DNA of 64,000 nt, taken from Xiphophorus maculatus (lineage: Eukaryota; Chordata; Actinopteri; Cyprinodontiformes; Poeciliidae). Position 1 is the stretch's first letter; every line of letters starts with the position of its first letter. The DNA lies in assembly GCF_002775205.1 (NCBI RefSeq), contig NC_036447.1, positions 19,760,501 to 19,824,500 on the forward strand, in the 5' to 3' direction. The position numbers were made by a program, and so were the translations under genes. The notes under the pieces were generated by a model. The model did no database searches, was not told the DNA's origin, and saw only the letters and a list, made by a program, of their open reading frames with translations. This document shows, in pieces, positions 35,201 to 49,040 of this stretch.

Positions 35201-36050
35201 GAAATAATCCAGGAGCATGAACTCCAGAACTGCTGCAGTAAGATTTTCTTTGTATTTGTGTAAACTTACTTATTTGCACTTTTTAGCTCATCATTTGCTG
35301 TACTATGAACTAACTACTGCATTCGTTTAAAAGTGGTTCAAGGAAGCAACCACATACATTTGTTCATTCATTATTATAATTTTATAACATTTGATGGAAT
35401 TGCAATATATTAAAATGACTTCTACAGTGAAATATGTTTCTATCTGAATGAATAACTTTAGTTCAAGAGAAAAGACTGAGTGTTTTATAGTTCATTGATC
35501 ATTAATCACAACTTGTTTCAATTAGTTTCCCACATTAAATGTCCATTTCCTTAACTCCAGAGTTTCCAAATCCAGCTTATCCACATCTGACGCATACATG
35601 CCTAACTTAATCATTAGTTTTATAACCACAAAATGTGAACGGTCCCAAGGAGAGTATTGCATGATAGAAGAATGAGCTGAGAAATCTTGGAAATTCAAAG
35701 AAAATTTTAAGAGTCTCTGAATGTCCAGCCACTACCAAGAGCTCAGTCGGGGCCGTCCTCCCTCATCCACACAGTATAACCTTACATGAACCATTTTTAA
35801 CTTTGCAGGTTTGAGTGTCAGGTCATTTAGCTCTGCTTCTTTACACAGGAGGTCACAAGTCAAAGAGATTTCACTGATTACTGGAAGCTTTTACATATAA
35901 TTCATCCAAATTAACTAATTGTCTATCAAAGAATGTACAGATTAGGACATTTTAATGACCCAGACAGAGCAGAAATCCAAAGGACAAAGATCAAATATAG
36001 GTTCAACGTAAAGGAGAGCAGAAATTTTATAGCAATGATCTAAAAGCACT

Positions 36051-36384
36051 TGTCATGTTCCGTGTTTTTCCTGTGTATTTATTTCGAGTTTCTGTGTTTC
36101 TGAGTTTCCATGTTGTCCTGTCTTCCCCTTGATTGTCCCCAGGTGTTTCTCGTCCCCGTAATTACCTCCTGTGTATTTAGTGTCACCTGTGTGTCTGTGT
36201 CTTTGTCGGGTCCTTGTCTAATGTGCGCTGAGTCCTTCGTGTTGTCCTTCGTTTTACCGACGTTGAGCCCTGGCTTCCGCTCAGTCGTGCTGCCTGTGGT
36301 TTTGGATTTTTTTGTTCATTAAATCATCATTATGCATCTACCTGGTTCCATCTGCATCTGCCTCAACACCACCATTACATGACA
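36051..36384. mobile_element. Solo LTR with 5-bp target duplication
   Basis: A 334-bp element starts TGTCATGTT and ends ACATGACA, so it has the TG..CA ends of an LTR inside a short inverted repeat. It is flanked on both sides by GCACT (36046-36050 and 36385-36389), a perfect 5-bp target-site duplication. A CATTAAATCATC segment near the end could be a poly(A) signal. No internal retroviral or Gag/Pol sequence is adjacent, so it is a solo LTR left by recombination. A diverged relative lies at 40425-40781. Confidence 0.75.
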
Positions 36385-39279
36385 GCACTGAGACTGCCTG
36401 AAAAATATAACAATGCAGAAGAACCAGAGGAATAGATACATGCACATAGATTGTTTTGCAAACCCACAAATATGTTTAAGTTTTTGTTTAGTTTAATAAT
36501 TTGAATCCAGAAACCTGTTTTACATGTGGAGCAGGTCAGGTATCTGCTTCACTCAGCCCAGGGTTTGATACAGTTACCGCCAAATCTCTTGAAGTTTGTG
36601 CAGATCATTAGTCCAGTAATTTTACAGACGTTTTTTATTTTTTATTTTCTTCATTCACTCTGCATAGCTTAGGCTCCTAATCTTAGAAAAAAATCTATTA
36701 TTGTAGTGGGGGCTAAAGAGAAATCTCGGTGCGAATTAAAGGACTTTCTGGTGTGGCTAAGTGGTGAAGCTAACCTGAATCAAATTCCACCAGGCTATGT
36801 AAACTTATGAACACAACTGAATGGAAAACATTCAGGTTTGCAAACTTTCATCTTTGGGAGGTGCTTCTCCTGGAAAGTCCAACTTTTAAGTTCAAACGAA
36901 GCTCATCACGAGTTTTACCCTCACTGGTCCACTGATTATCTGGGTGATGATGTTCTGGTATTCCTCCTTATTTATGAGAGGGAAAATTCTGAGACTGACT
37001 CATCAAAATCATACAAGTTCGTTCCAGGAAATGGAAATACATCCGGAACAGCTGGGTTTTGTGACTGATGAAAGTATCACAATCTGTCCATTTTTCTTCG
37101 GCTTATGTGTGAAACAGCACAGGACAGAAATATTAGCCAACCAGGAGTCCAGAATTAGTGGATCAATAATTAAACAGAACAAGTGGTTCATACATGTGGA
37201 GGTTGCTTTAAGGTAAAGGTTCTGTCTGAAGCTTTCTTGGAAACAACTTTCTAAGAATATCTCAGTAATTTGAAAAACATTAATTAACTGAACTAGAGTT
37301 GCATTAAATCTAGTACAAACACGCACCAAGGTCGCAATAGTGTATGCATCATCATGATATCAGCTTTATTTCTATTAAAAGGAATATTTCACCAGCCGTT
37401 TATGTGTTTCTAATAATCTGGAGAGCAGCGGTGAAAATGTGGATTAGTCTTGTTACCGAACACTGACCTACTCTTCATTTTATCATATAAACACATGACT
37501 CCACTTCTGCAAAATGATGCTGAGCAGAGCAGCGCAATCTCCAAATATGGAACCAAAACAAAATTTGACTGGGAAGCAAGCAGAACCCTACAAAGGTCGC
37601 TGCTCAGGGATATTTCTGTGCTGTTTACAGCGGTGTGTGGGTCAGCAGGTGAGTGTAGCCGCTGTTTTATCCACCAGAGGCATGCAAAGTCATACATGCA
37701 TGACCTGTGCTCGCAGGAATTATTTTTACTGACTGTCTCTAGAGTTTGCACAGATTTTGACAAAAGGTTTTAAGTGTTGCTGCATGAAATCTGCTTCAGA
37801 ATGAACTTCAATTGAAGGATTCTGGTCTCATTTTATTCTTTCAAGGAGTTTATTTTTTTTAAGATTTAGCAGAAACACAGTCTGAATGTCTTCAGTTTTG
37901 AAGATGACCTTTCTTCCTGTTGTCAAAAGGAAGAACAACGAAGAATCCAAATACGCTGCATACCTGTGATTATGTCAAAAGCAATTACTTCTTGACATGG
38001 TGGGTTTTTCTTAATTTCTCCAGTGTGATGTTTTGCTGCTGCCAAGTCGTACTACATAATAAAAAGGATGGTCAATATGACCAAAACAAACAATAGAGGT
38101 GACAATAAGGCGGCCATTCTTCATCCCTTTGCATCACAGAGCCTCTCCTATCTGTATCTCTGTGTGGAGTCTTTAGCTGTGAGGCTTCAAATCTCTCATG
38201 AGCTGTTTTTAGAAGATCCTGGACGTCAGCCAAACCCAGCCGCTCCCCTGGCGAACACACAGCAGTTCAGTGTCCTCACCACCGCCGTCACATTGCACAG
38301 AGTCAACACATCAATGCCACAGTTTGGTTTTTATTTGAAAAGAAAAAACATTTTTTTAGAGCTGGGAAGTGTAACTTCTCTCAATGAGGACTGCATCTCC
38401 ACACTGACTGTCTGGTGTGCTACACCTGGCTGTGAAACTGACCATAAATTCATTCGGCAGTCGTTTGAGGACAGGCTTCCCCTCCCAAAATGGGTTGTCT
38501 AAAAATATTAACGTGTAACGGTTTATGAAAAATGACCCACCCAGAGCAGTTCAAGCCAGACCCGACAGAGAAGGGAGGGAACACATTATGTTAAAACTGT
38601 AAAGTACATGTCTCATGTGAACACTGAGAACAGAATAAAAAGTGCTGCCAATCACTTCAGTGACCTGCCAGATAAAATTTAACAATTTAACAGCAAAAAG
38701 ATGTTAAAGTTTCAAAATTCACCCCCGTTCTCCCAACCCTCGGTGTAGAGACTGATCTCATCATCTTCCTTTTTCTCCCTCCACACTTCTTCTGGGGTTA
38801 AATCATCTGAGTTCAAGCACCCCAGAAGCCTGCGAGGAGCCAAATTTCCAAGATAAAACTACCAGGAGGATTCCGACGTCCAAAGATCTGCTGCTGGCTC
38901 TGAGTTTGAAATGTACACGATGTCATTAGAAAGGAAAGACTGAATATTCCAGGAGAAAAACAAGAAGGGAAAATCGTACATTCCAGACCTGCTGCGCCTA
39001 CTTCACATTTTCATGTCATTTTAATAGGAGCTTAGTTATTGTCAAGGCCTAATATCTGAAGTCAGATCCATCTCTGCCCTGTCTCAACTGTTCCTGTCAT
39101 AACATGGGGATGAACAGAGGCGCGTGGCCCGAGAGCCCACACAGCAGCAGAAGACAAAAACAAATATTAATCCCAGTTTTCAATTTATGTACAACCATTC
39201 AAGAATTTTTTTTTCCCCAGATACTTCCACAACTCTTTTCCTCGATGTTTATAGAAACCTTACTGCACTGAGACAACCT

Positions 39280-39310
39280 GTTCCTGTTCCAGCTCTGCAG
39301 GAACAGGAAC
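39280..39310. repeat. Perfect inverted repeat, 11-bp arms
   Basis: GTTCCTGTTCC (39280-39290) pairs exactly with GGAACAGGAAC (39300-39310) over a 9-base loop. The core also contains tandem GGAACA-like half-sites resembling steroid-receptor elements, though the spacing is not canonical. Confidence 0.88.
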
Positions 39311-40424
39311 TCATAGTGGTTTAGTTTCATCAGCATCAACGAGAAGAGTAAATCAGCTTTTGACTGTGTGCTGGCGTGAATATCAGCTGCCTTGTGCCTC
39401 AAAGCAACATTCCTTAACCACACGGGGAAAAAAGTGTTTTTTTGTACCAACTTTAAGAAAATGAATTTAATTTCTCACACTTAATTTAATTAATTTTGGT
39501 CAATGATTCTGATTTGATTTTCAAATTGAAGTGATTTCTTTTCAAGTTGGTTTAACGAAACATTTGTTCAGTGCAACAACTTCCAGTGAATTTACAAAAA
39601 CAAATGAGCTTTTAATTTGATTGTACAGATGACATGAAACAGAAGTCTTTATGTATTTTCAAAGTTTACTTTAAAATACAATCACATTTGCTTCTTACCA
39701 AATGCGGCCAAATAACACCCAATCAAGCATGTAAAAATAAACATCTTGTCTCACTGAAAGGACAGAAGAATCCTCCCGGGGTCCGGCTACACGATCCGTT
39801 ATGTGTTTTCACATATTGATTAGGGAACATTCACAGGTCAGTTTTTTTTAACCATTAAGTTTATTTTTTTAATCTTGTTTTCTTTACAGAATCTGAATTA
39901 AGTCCAAAACAATCCATACTGATCTGGGACACCTGCTCACAGTACATGTGAAATGTGAGGAATGCCTCGTCTCATCCAGAACTTGAAGTGAGACACTTTA
40001 TTTTTTCCAGATGTTTAAAGATTGACATCTTGATAACCTTAACTTTAGAAAACGTATTTTTTTGTAAAGTGTTTGGAAACCTATATAAATAACTGACTTT
40101 TTTAATTTAATTTTCTTCCGTTTGACTCAGATTTGCAGAATTACGTTACATTGTAAAGAAGCTTTAACCACCCAGTTACTCTGTTCTACTACATGGAGAC
40201 AGTTTGCAGTGAGCAGAGCAGCACTGTGTGCCAGACATCTGCTTTACGTTTAGTGTGAGAGAACACAATTTACATAGAGCAGGTGAACATCTGAGATTTC
40301 TCCTTCCTGTTTTTCTTTGCTGATATTCAAAACTGAATACAGTGAATTAGTGAGAAACACAAGGGAAATAAGACAATTCAAGCCTGTGTGATTGTTGGGG
40401 AAACTGTGGAAATTATGAGATCCT

Positions 40425-40781
40425 CGTAGCCACGTGATTCCCAGGAGTCTGTGTGTTTATTTTGGTGTCTGTGCCAGTTGAGTCTCCGTGTTGTCCTGTC
40501 TACCCCTTGATTGATCCCAACTGTGTCTTGTTTCCTTGATTACTCCCTGTGTATTTAATCCCATCTGTGTCTCTTGTCCCTTGTAGGGTCCTTGTCTATC
40601 CAGTCGTCAAATGTCATTGTCTCTAGCAGTATCTCCCAGTTGCTACCAGTTCTGAGCTCCTTGCCTTCTGCTCACCTGTGCTGCCTGGATTTTGTGCATT
40701 ATTTGTCATTTAAAAATCATTTTCTCTCCTACCTGGGCCCACTGCGTCTACCTCACCATTCCACAACCGTAAAACATGACA
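40425..40781. mobile_element. Diverged copy of the 36051 LTR
   Basis: It shares collinear words with the solo LTR at 36051: GTTGTCCTGTCTACCCCTTGATT, CTCCCTGTGTATTTAAT and GGGTCCTTGTCTA in the same order, ending AAACATGACA at 40781. The 5' end is decayed and no target duplication can be read. It is therefore older than the first copy. Confidence 0.6.
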
Positions 40782-41404
40782 AAGTCTTTGGGTTTCAGAT
40801 TTTGCATGTATTTGTATTTCGATCATTTAGGTTTTACACTGTTATTTGTCACTAAAGTCTTGCTATGTCAATTTATTCCTTTGTTTTAAGTCTCCTAGTA
40901 TTTTCATTTTACCTTCACTCTGTTCTTTGCTTAAATATTCCTTAAGCTTGCCCATGCTCCTCTTGACGTCTTGCATGCATTTGGTTCTTCCTCAACCTCT
41001 TGTGACAATTCCTGGTTGATAGCAGCAGATGATATTAGAAGTCTTAAAGCAGAACCTGTCTCTTATTCTAAATACACAGTGGAGAAAAGCTGAACACATA
41101 ATTAATGTTAGGTTCAGCATGAACAATCCACAAAAAGGAAATATTTATTTTAGAGGTGGAGAACAAGAAAAATATTATATAAGCAGAAATGGTTTGAAAC
41201 TTTATTATCAAATAGTTATTTTATTGTCTATTTTTGATTTTTTAAACTGATATTTAATATATAATATTCTCTTTTAACTTGTATTATTCCTGTACTTTAT
41301 CAATTGTATGGTTGAAATGTAATAAGGCTGACTGTACACATATATACAACCTCTTAGCCCTCCCCCCCAAAAATAAGAAACTGGCACATTTTTGCTTTTG
41401 CTTA

Positions 41405-41645
41405 AGGAGGGGTGTGCAACTCCAGTCCTCAAGAGCCACTGTCCTGCAACTTTTGAAAGCATTGCTGCTCCAGCACGCATGAATCAAATGAATGGTTAAC
41501 GACCAGCCCTTTTGCAAAACTTGCTGACATACAAAGTAGGTAATTCAGCCTATTGATTCAGGTGCGTTGCAGCAGGGTTGCATCCAAACTTTGCAGGGCA
41601 GTGGCAGGACTGGAGTTACAGAGTCCTGGAGTCCTTGTGGTTTCC
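41405..41645. mobile_element. hAT-like MITE, degenerate
   Basis: The left end (AGGGGTGTGCAACTCCAGTCC, then CACTGTCCTGCAA) and the right end (TTTGCAGGGCAGTGGCAGGA, then CTGGAGT) are approximate inverted repeats. The layout matches fish hAT-type non-autonomous elements that carry a CCACTGTCCTGCA end. No coding sequence. Confidence 0.55.
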
Positions 41646-43401
41646 AAACCCCAAGGTTTCTGCTACGTACTTAGCAGACAGTGAAGGTGAGATTCTGTTG
41701 CGATATTTTGAGCTCCTGTGGAGATGCTGTGGAAACAGCGATTAGCCCTTGATCCTCCTGGAAGCCCAAACAAGTTCGGTGAGCGACAGACAACTGCCTG
41801 GCCGCTGTCATTCCTCCTCACAGCTGTCACCGTTTGATCATTCAATTTCAAGAGACCACAACAAAAAAAGAGAGTCCTCTGGAAACTTGCTGCTCTTGGA
41901 ATACTTGCCATCATGATAAATGAAGCCATTTTAAGTTCTTTTAGTCACAATCTTTGTTTTCATTGGTACAATGTCCATTAAAAGTATTAACCCCTTTGGA
42001 TGTTTTACCATTTTTACTATGGTTCTTTTACAAATATTGATAGAAACAGGAGTTATTTTTTTCTTTTGACAAAACAATAATACAAAAAACTCTTTGCTGT
42101 TAAGGTGAAAATTTATTTCTACAAAATAATGGCAATTAGACAGAAATATTAAACAGGAAATAAACTGTGTAAGCAGGTGACTGGCATAATTCAACCGAGG
42201 TCCAGTCAGTCTCACAGTGACTGGAATGGAGATCACCTGAGTGCAGCGACTGTGTCTCAAGTAACTCCAGTATAAAGACACCTGAGTCTGGAAGGTCCAG
42301 TCACTGGACAAAAGAACAGTTTTGAATATTAAGAACAATTTGTCGATATGCTTTGATAGGATTCATAAGTTCAAATCATTCTTCCCAGGGAAAGATATTA
42401 ATTAGATCCTTTTTTTTCAAATGAATCTGCATCGGTGTGTTAATTTAACATCTAAAGTAACGAACCATATTCTTTCACCTTCTGATTAATGTGAGCTCAC
42501 ACGACATATGGGTCAATCTATTAATGGTAGGTATCGATCTTTCTTAGACATCGGATCTCAGAGCCAATTTGACAAATTGCCCTGCAGACAGAGTAGGAAA
42601 GGTCATGCTGGAAGTGAAACCATCATTGAAGTCATCAGCTGTATCATATCTAAGCTGAGGCAGACATTTTGCTGTGTCATCAGGTAAAACATGCACCTCG
42701 GTAGAAGTTGTGCTGATTAAAATCAGGACGGTCACTTTCTAGGTTAGGAGAAAGTGAATTACCCGTTTCCTGGCCAACACCGTCTCCTGCAGCGTCACCG
42801 CGCAGCCTGCTCTCAGTCTGTCACACACGCCACACTCATCCCTGCGTAACTTCTGAGCTGGAAGACAAATGCAGGGAAAGTCAGAGCACATACTGTACCT
42901 ACTCACAATCTGACTAAACCTTCTGGAACAATTACCTTAAGAAATACACACAAAGAAAATACAGTACTGAAGACATATTTAACTTCTGGATTTTAGGGTC
43001 TGAAAATGGTTATTTGACCTTTATGTCAGTGCCTCAGTGTTAACACTTCACAACTGATGACAGGACAGACGAATAGCATTAAAACACCAATCAATACTCA
43101 GTTGCAGCTGCTAGTTAGCACCATAAATTAGATAAATTAATAACAGATGACATCTCATAGAAAGATATTATATTTACTTACAGTGTATTGTCTGCATTTA
43201 TTGTTATAAAAATCTATTTTTGCTTTTTTAAAAATACTTTTATTACTTTTTCTCTACTTTTTCATTCATCCCTTGTTGCCAAATATGCTCTTGTTACAAT
43301 TTGTAAAATACCTTTAAATTTTAAAGCACTTTTTTTTTCTCTGACAGCCTTCAAGTAAAAATTAAACTGAATTCAGCTAACCTTTTTGATATGAGATGAC
43401 T

Positions 43402-44610
43402 CACTGCCTTGCAGAAGTGGTAATCTCCTTGGACTTTTCCACATTTTGTCATGTTGCAACAACCGATCTTAGTGTATTTCATTAAGATTTGTAGTTATAG
43501 ACCAACACAAAGAAGGACATGAATGTACTTCAACTTTAAAAAATTGGTGTGCAGTTGTTCTGAGCCGATTTTCAATCTGATACTCCTTCATTGAATTTTG
43601 GTGCAACCAACAAGTAGAGTTAACCTGTGTGTGTAATTTAAATTCTTTATGAATGCAGCTGTTCTGTGTGAGAGACGATTAGAGAACAAACAGCATCAGG
43701 AAGACTAAGACCTCAGCAGACAAATCAGAGAGGAAGTTGTGAAGGTTTGGGCCAAGAACAATTTCCCGAGCTTTGGGAAACAGAGAACTATTCATCTTCA
43801 AACTACCAGGCCGATGAATGAGAGCATACACTTACATGGCCGAAAGAAAACAATAACAACCTTCAGTTTGCCACAGTCCATATTGGAGACACAACCAATA
43901 TGTGGAAGGAGGTGCTCAGGTCAGAGGAGGGAAAAAAATTGTGTTTTGGTCATATAAAATACTAAAAACTAAGACTGCACATTCCCTTAGCGCACTGTCC
44001 CCGTATGTGAAACATGGAGGTGTCAGCATCATGCTACTGTGCTGCTTCTCTTCAGCAGGGACAGGGAAGCTGGTCAGAACTGACAGCACGGAGTTAAACA
44101 CATGGAAATATCAAAAGATAGTCTTTAACAGATATGAGACTGGGACGAAGGTTCACCTACCCCGTGGGTCAACAACCAAAAACATGCACACCAGTGCTAC
44201 AATGGGAAGGTTTGAATCAAACCATATTCCTGTGATACATTATCTCAGAGTCCAGATTTAAATCCAGTTGAAAACACAGTTCACAGAAACTTTCCATCCA
44301 ACCTGACAGAGCTCGAGCTATTTTTCAGAGATGAAATGGCAAAACTGTTTCTTTTGATGTGTAAATCTGGTGGAGACTTTCCCTGAAAATCTTGGCAAAA
44401 AGTCATTTTAAGTATTGGCCACAGAATGCAAATGCTCGAAACACTTTTCAGATTTAGATTTATGAAAAACCAAATTTAAATCATGCATTGTTTTTTACGC
44501 TTCTGGTCTATGACATAAAATCCCAATAAAATAAATTAAAATGTATGTTTGTAAGGTGACAAAATGCACAAAAGTTCACGTAGCATGAATATCTTTGGAA
44601 TGCGTCGCAT
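43402..44610 (+). mobile_element. Near full-length, inactive Tc1-like transposon
   Basis: It starts CACTGCCTTGCAGAAGTGGT and ends in the inverted counterpart TATGACATAAAATCCCAATA..ACAAAATGCACAAAAG near 44510-44575, giving terminal repeats of roughly 200 bp. The interior, in plus orientation, carries the transposase gene: GTGAAACATGGAGGTGTCAG near 44007 and CAGGGACAGGGAAGCTGGTC near 44058 are hallmark segments of the DDE region. Many frameshifts and stops interrupt it. Fragments of the same family occur at 7875 and 21935. Confidence 0.8.
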
Positions 44611-44993
44611 TTTCCACAAGTAAAAACCAAGATGAGCGCTGGCGTTCAAAGCCACTGAGTTCCAAATAAAGTAAATATTGTTGAAAAATATTTTCTTCCT
44701 GCAGTTCTGCTTCATATTTTCCATGGCCCCCTGATGATGGATGCAAGCTACAGTGTGTAGAAGCATGAACTTTTATTTGGCAAAAGAGGAAACCAAAGTC
44801 GAAACACATTTGTGCACGGCCTAAAACTATCCAGCAGTTTGACTGATAGGAACTATTTAGGATTTGTTTCAAACGTGTTGAAACAGACTCAATTAATGAC
44901 ATCGTCACATGAGGATAGAATCAATATATCTTTTTTATAAAAAGGGTTCTTTTTTCTCTCAGCCACTCGTGTGTTTTTGTTTTTATTCTGTGT

Positions 44994-45024
44994 TTTCACT
45001 GTCAGTGAAAGAATGACAGTGAAA
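44994..45024. repeat. Inverted repeat, 11-bp arms
   Basis: TTTCACTGTCA (44994-45004) pairs exactly with TGACAGTGAAA (45014-45024). The left arm overlaps a second small palindrome TTTCACTGTCAGTGAAA. Confidence 0.88.
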
Positions 45025-45611
45025 GGTCTGTTCAAGGTGAACTGTCAAATCGAGTCAGAGCCGTGATAAATGGCTGCTTTCAAAACACAAACAAGATCAT
45101 TAAATAGGTTTTATATCTGCATAAAGAAAACATACAGATAATGGGAAAAATGTCTTTCCCATTCTTTCATTGCTTGGGAAAGCCAAAAAAATTACTTTTA
45201 CCTTTATTTCCCCAAAATGTTTAGCTATATGTTGGGAAGTAACTGTACATCTGAGCGTGATTTCTGATTACACTGTCAGATAAATCTTCATGATAGTAAT
45301 TATAACCTTTTGTCAAAAACAATTATAGAGTAGACCTGATGGCAAGCAGGACGTTGGCAGCAAATATGATAAATGCTGGCTTAATGGAATAAAAGGGACG
45401 AACTCAGAGAACATGAGGTAACAACATGAACGATGGGTGACACACTGGCGGATCTGGGAAAATGACTGAACTATGAGGTATGTATGCTGGGAGGGTGATT
45501 AGTGAACCAAAATCAAATGAGACTGATTAATTGGGTAAAAGTTGTGATCAAGAAACAACTGAGGCTGGTTGTGGAGAAATTTCATCGATGACAATACTTA
45601 GAGCTCCAGTT

Positions 45612-45637
45612 TTTCATGTTAAACTCTTAACATGAAA
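45612..45637. repeat. Inverted repeat, 11-bp arms, 4-base loop
   Basis: TTTCATGTTAA (45612-45622) pairs exactly with TTAACATGAAA (45627-45637). Confidence 0.88.
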
Positions 45638-46509
45638 GTGCGCGACTACGTGAGTGCATGTTTTACGTGGGTCGCTGCATCACGATTTCCCATCAGTTCC
45701 ATTTCTGCTGACTTGATTAGCAAGCTGTGGCACCTAAATCTTGCTCTCCTGCAGACCCACTTTAATTCCCACTTCCCCAGTATTATTCACACTGACAAGA
45801 GCCCTCATTAATCATTCATCGGATACAAGGCCCCCGTTTTATTACCACATGTGTTGGTGGAGCCACAGCCCACGTGAAAGGACAGCGCTGCAGCCAAAGA
45901 TCAGATCATCTCGAAATTTTTAGTATGATTGTCTGATCTTATACCATCAGCCAACCCCTGTGCTGCATATCAATATGTCTCACTCTTCCATCTATGCCAT
46001 TAGATGAAATGGCCAAACTGCATTGTGGAAATTACAGCAACTATTTTCAACTCTTAGGCATTTAAATGATTTGAAACTGAAAATGAGCACTAGTTTAACA
46101 ACAAGCAGATCCAACTCTACTCGGAGAACAATGGCTAATTTCACAGTGTTGGAGGATTAGTGATTATTTTTTAAATAGAATTATGTCTGTTTTTGCAATA
46201 TAAAAAAATGAGAGATTGAGAAAAGACATAAAAGCGAAGCAATTTTATTTTGTCTGAGGACAACAGCACAACATTTTGTCACTTTGTAACAATTGCATAA
46301 AACTTCCTTGATGCATTTTTCTTTCACTAGCATCATTTTGATCTACTGATTTACTTTAATAAAAAGTTTTTTCAGTGTCGGAAAAATGGAAAAAATATTT
46401 TGATATTTTGTATGTGTTTTTATTCTCTTCTATCAATCCAAGTAGATCAACTTGTTCTGTGTAGAATTTAGAATAAGAGTTTGCTCCTGAAGCAATTATA
46501 TGAAGACAG

Positions 46510-46640
46510 ACATCCATCCACTCATTATCCATCACACTTATTTTTGCAGGGCCACCAGGAGACTGGTGCCTTTCTGCAGTAGTCAGAGTAAACCCTGGAT
46601 AAGTCGCCAGTCCATCGCAGTGAGGCTGAACACAGAATAA
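46510..46640 (-). mobile_element. Short retroelement 3' fragment, reverse orientation
   Basis: CATCCATCCACTCATTATCCA followed by AAACCCTGGATAAGTCGCCAGTCCATCGCAG identifies a truncated copy of the same retroelement family as 31900-32255. Confidence 0.6.
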
Positions 46641-49040
46641 ATATTATATTTCTAAATATTTGAAAATAGATTGAGTCAAGCTCTAACATCTTTAAACATG
46701 GGTTGGACTTTTCAAGATCAAGGGAAATTGTACTGACATTGTGCACAACAACACTGTTTCTGTGTCAGCCAAAAACACCCCAACAAAGCAAAAAATAACT
46801 ACAAAACATTTTGCAGAATATCTTAAGTATAAATTTTGAGTATTCATAGGATTTTATGCTTTTTGAAAAAGAGTCAGTATAGGACAGCTTTGATTGATCT
46901 TAACTCTGCAAAACAAAAAAGAAAAAAACCCATAAAGCTTCAGCTTAAGGCCCAGCAGAAAACAAACTAAGAGGGACAGTAAAGTCATTTACCAAAGCTA
47001 CAATAAATGTTTTGCAATTTGCAGGAGAAGCTGCCAGCTGGAGTCACAGCAGTGGCACTATTAGGATTTTTGGTTGCTTAGCTGCCTTAAAGATGAGTCT
47101 CGCTGTCTGACCTTCTACCCTAAATGTAAAATTTAATTAGAAACCTGGTTGCAGATGGAAAGAGGAAACATTGAATGTTAAAGAGACAGTGCAGGGTTGA
47201 TAGAAATAAAAATGCTCCAGTTAAATTTTAAAACAGGCATTATTTGCAAAAACATTTCATATATTTTGCAAATGCTGGTTATAAATGTGTCTTCAGAGCT
47301 ACAACATGACTCCTCTGAGTTTGCTGGATGTTGGGGTTGAAGTCGATCTAATTAAATCCCACAGACTGTAGATTTTCCTGGTTTATCTTGCTGAAATTGA
47401 CAGGAAAAGTTACTGTGACAAACTTCAGAGAGCTTTCTGCTACATGTGGCCACATTAACTTATCTTCACTCACCTTTTTATAGCTCAGTACAAATGCTGA
47501 CACACATACATGTTTCACTGCGATAAAGTCTCTAAAGACCCATAACCCAGTGATGTTTGATTCTGCAGAGAAACCTTTTTCATGCTTCTTATTTAGCATC
47601 TGAATATCCTCTTTTTGTTGCAAACACAAAGAAAAGAAGACATGTGTAGATGATCAGGATGTTAATTATTAATTCATTTGTTTCCCTGCAGACATTTCAT
47701 TTCAGATTATTTTCAGCTTGTCTATGGATGAAAGCAGCAGGCACTGTTGACACACTCTCCCTCTATAAACACTGGATTTATAGACACTGGATGTCCACGG
47801 ACATCTTGCTTGTGGCCGTTTCTGGGTAACCAGTCTGGCCAGATTCATATTCTGAAAATTGGACTCTAGTCCAAATTTATCTGAAGCGCAGACATTTGAA
47901 CTCAGTCTTGGCGGATCACTTTTCAGCCCCATTTTAGACATCAATGGTCATCTTTATATGCATGGAGATTCACCTTTCACAATTTTAAATATTTATTGAG
48001 AGAGAAAGTTATAAAACATGTTTAAGCCAGAGCCCTGACTTTAATCAGATGGAGAACCTGGGAGAGAGCTAGAGGTTAGGATGTTGCCAAGGACAAATAG
48101 TTTTGGGTTTAGTTGTCATAAATTATCATTTATGTTGAAATCTGTGTACAGTCAGGAAATTTTGCAAAATAATTCAACTGTCTTACCATTGTACGTGTAG
48201 ATTTCTGTGTGCAGTTTGTAGCTGTTAGTAAAGAGGAGTTGCAAGAAAACAAAAGCAGAATTTATTTTTTTTTAAAAAGCAGCAGTAGAGCCGTTTGCTG
48301 AAGGTGATGGAGCTTTTTCTCTATGGTGGAAGATTAAAGACATCACTTTTGGGCGCTGTTCAACTTCTTACAACAAGGTGTTGAGTGATCAGTTGCAGAA
48401 CACACAGAACATCACTGTGAGACAATCTGGGACGTGAGTAGAAGAAAAAAAGAATCAGCATAGTCATATTTAAGAAAAGTCTACAAAGCAAAGAAAAAAA
48501 ACTAAGCCTTTTGAACAACTCTTGTATTCAAAAGCTAAAATGAGAACGAGGTTTTTTTGAATGACTTTCTAGCAACTGTTTAAACTTGTGTTTTTTCACA
48601 TCTTGTCACGCTGAGGTTATTCTGCTTTGTTCTGCAGCTGCTATTGTCAGCTGCTGAAGTGTCCCTCACGCACTGCATGTTTATCTTTTGTTCTTGCTTT
48701 TAGTTTAGCCTTTAATGACAAGTCGAGTAAACAACACATCCAGCATTTCACGCCTATATTTACACTGTTGTGAGGCTTTGCATCAAAAGTGCTCCTGAGT
48801 AGCTCCAATCCAAGTTCATGTTGAGCCTAGGCTTTCAGTCTGTGTCCCATCATGCCATGTTTAACTGAAAACATGAGTCCTTTTCAATGTTTTAATGCTA
48901 CAGACAGGTCAGTCGGCTTCCGGAGGATGTGGCAGTTTTCACCATTTGTTTTGGCACAATCAGAAATTCATCCTGTGCAAAACCACAGATATACAGTAAC
49001 CAAACATTAGGAATTATCTTTGAGTCTCAGCCAGGCAACA

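Noticed and set aside
38068-38502. 144-codon open frame in the gene-free interval
   Set aside because: No recognisable domain, no promoter or splice context, and low-complexity composition; probably chance.
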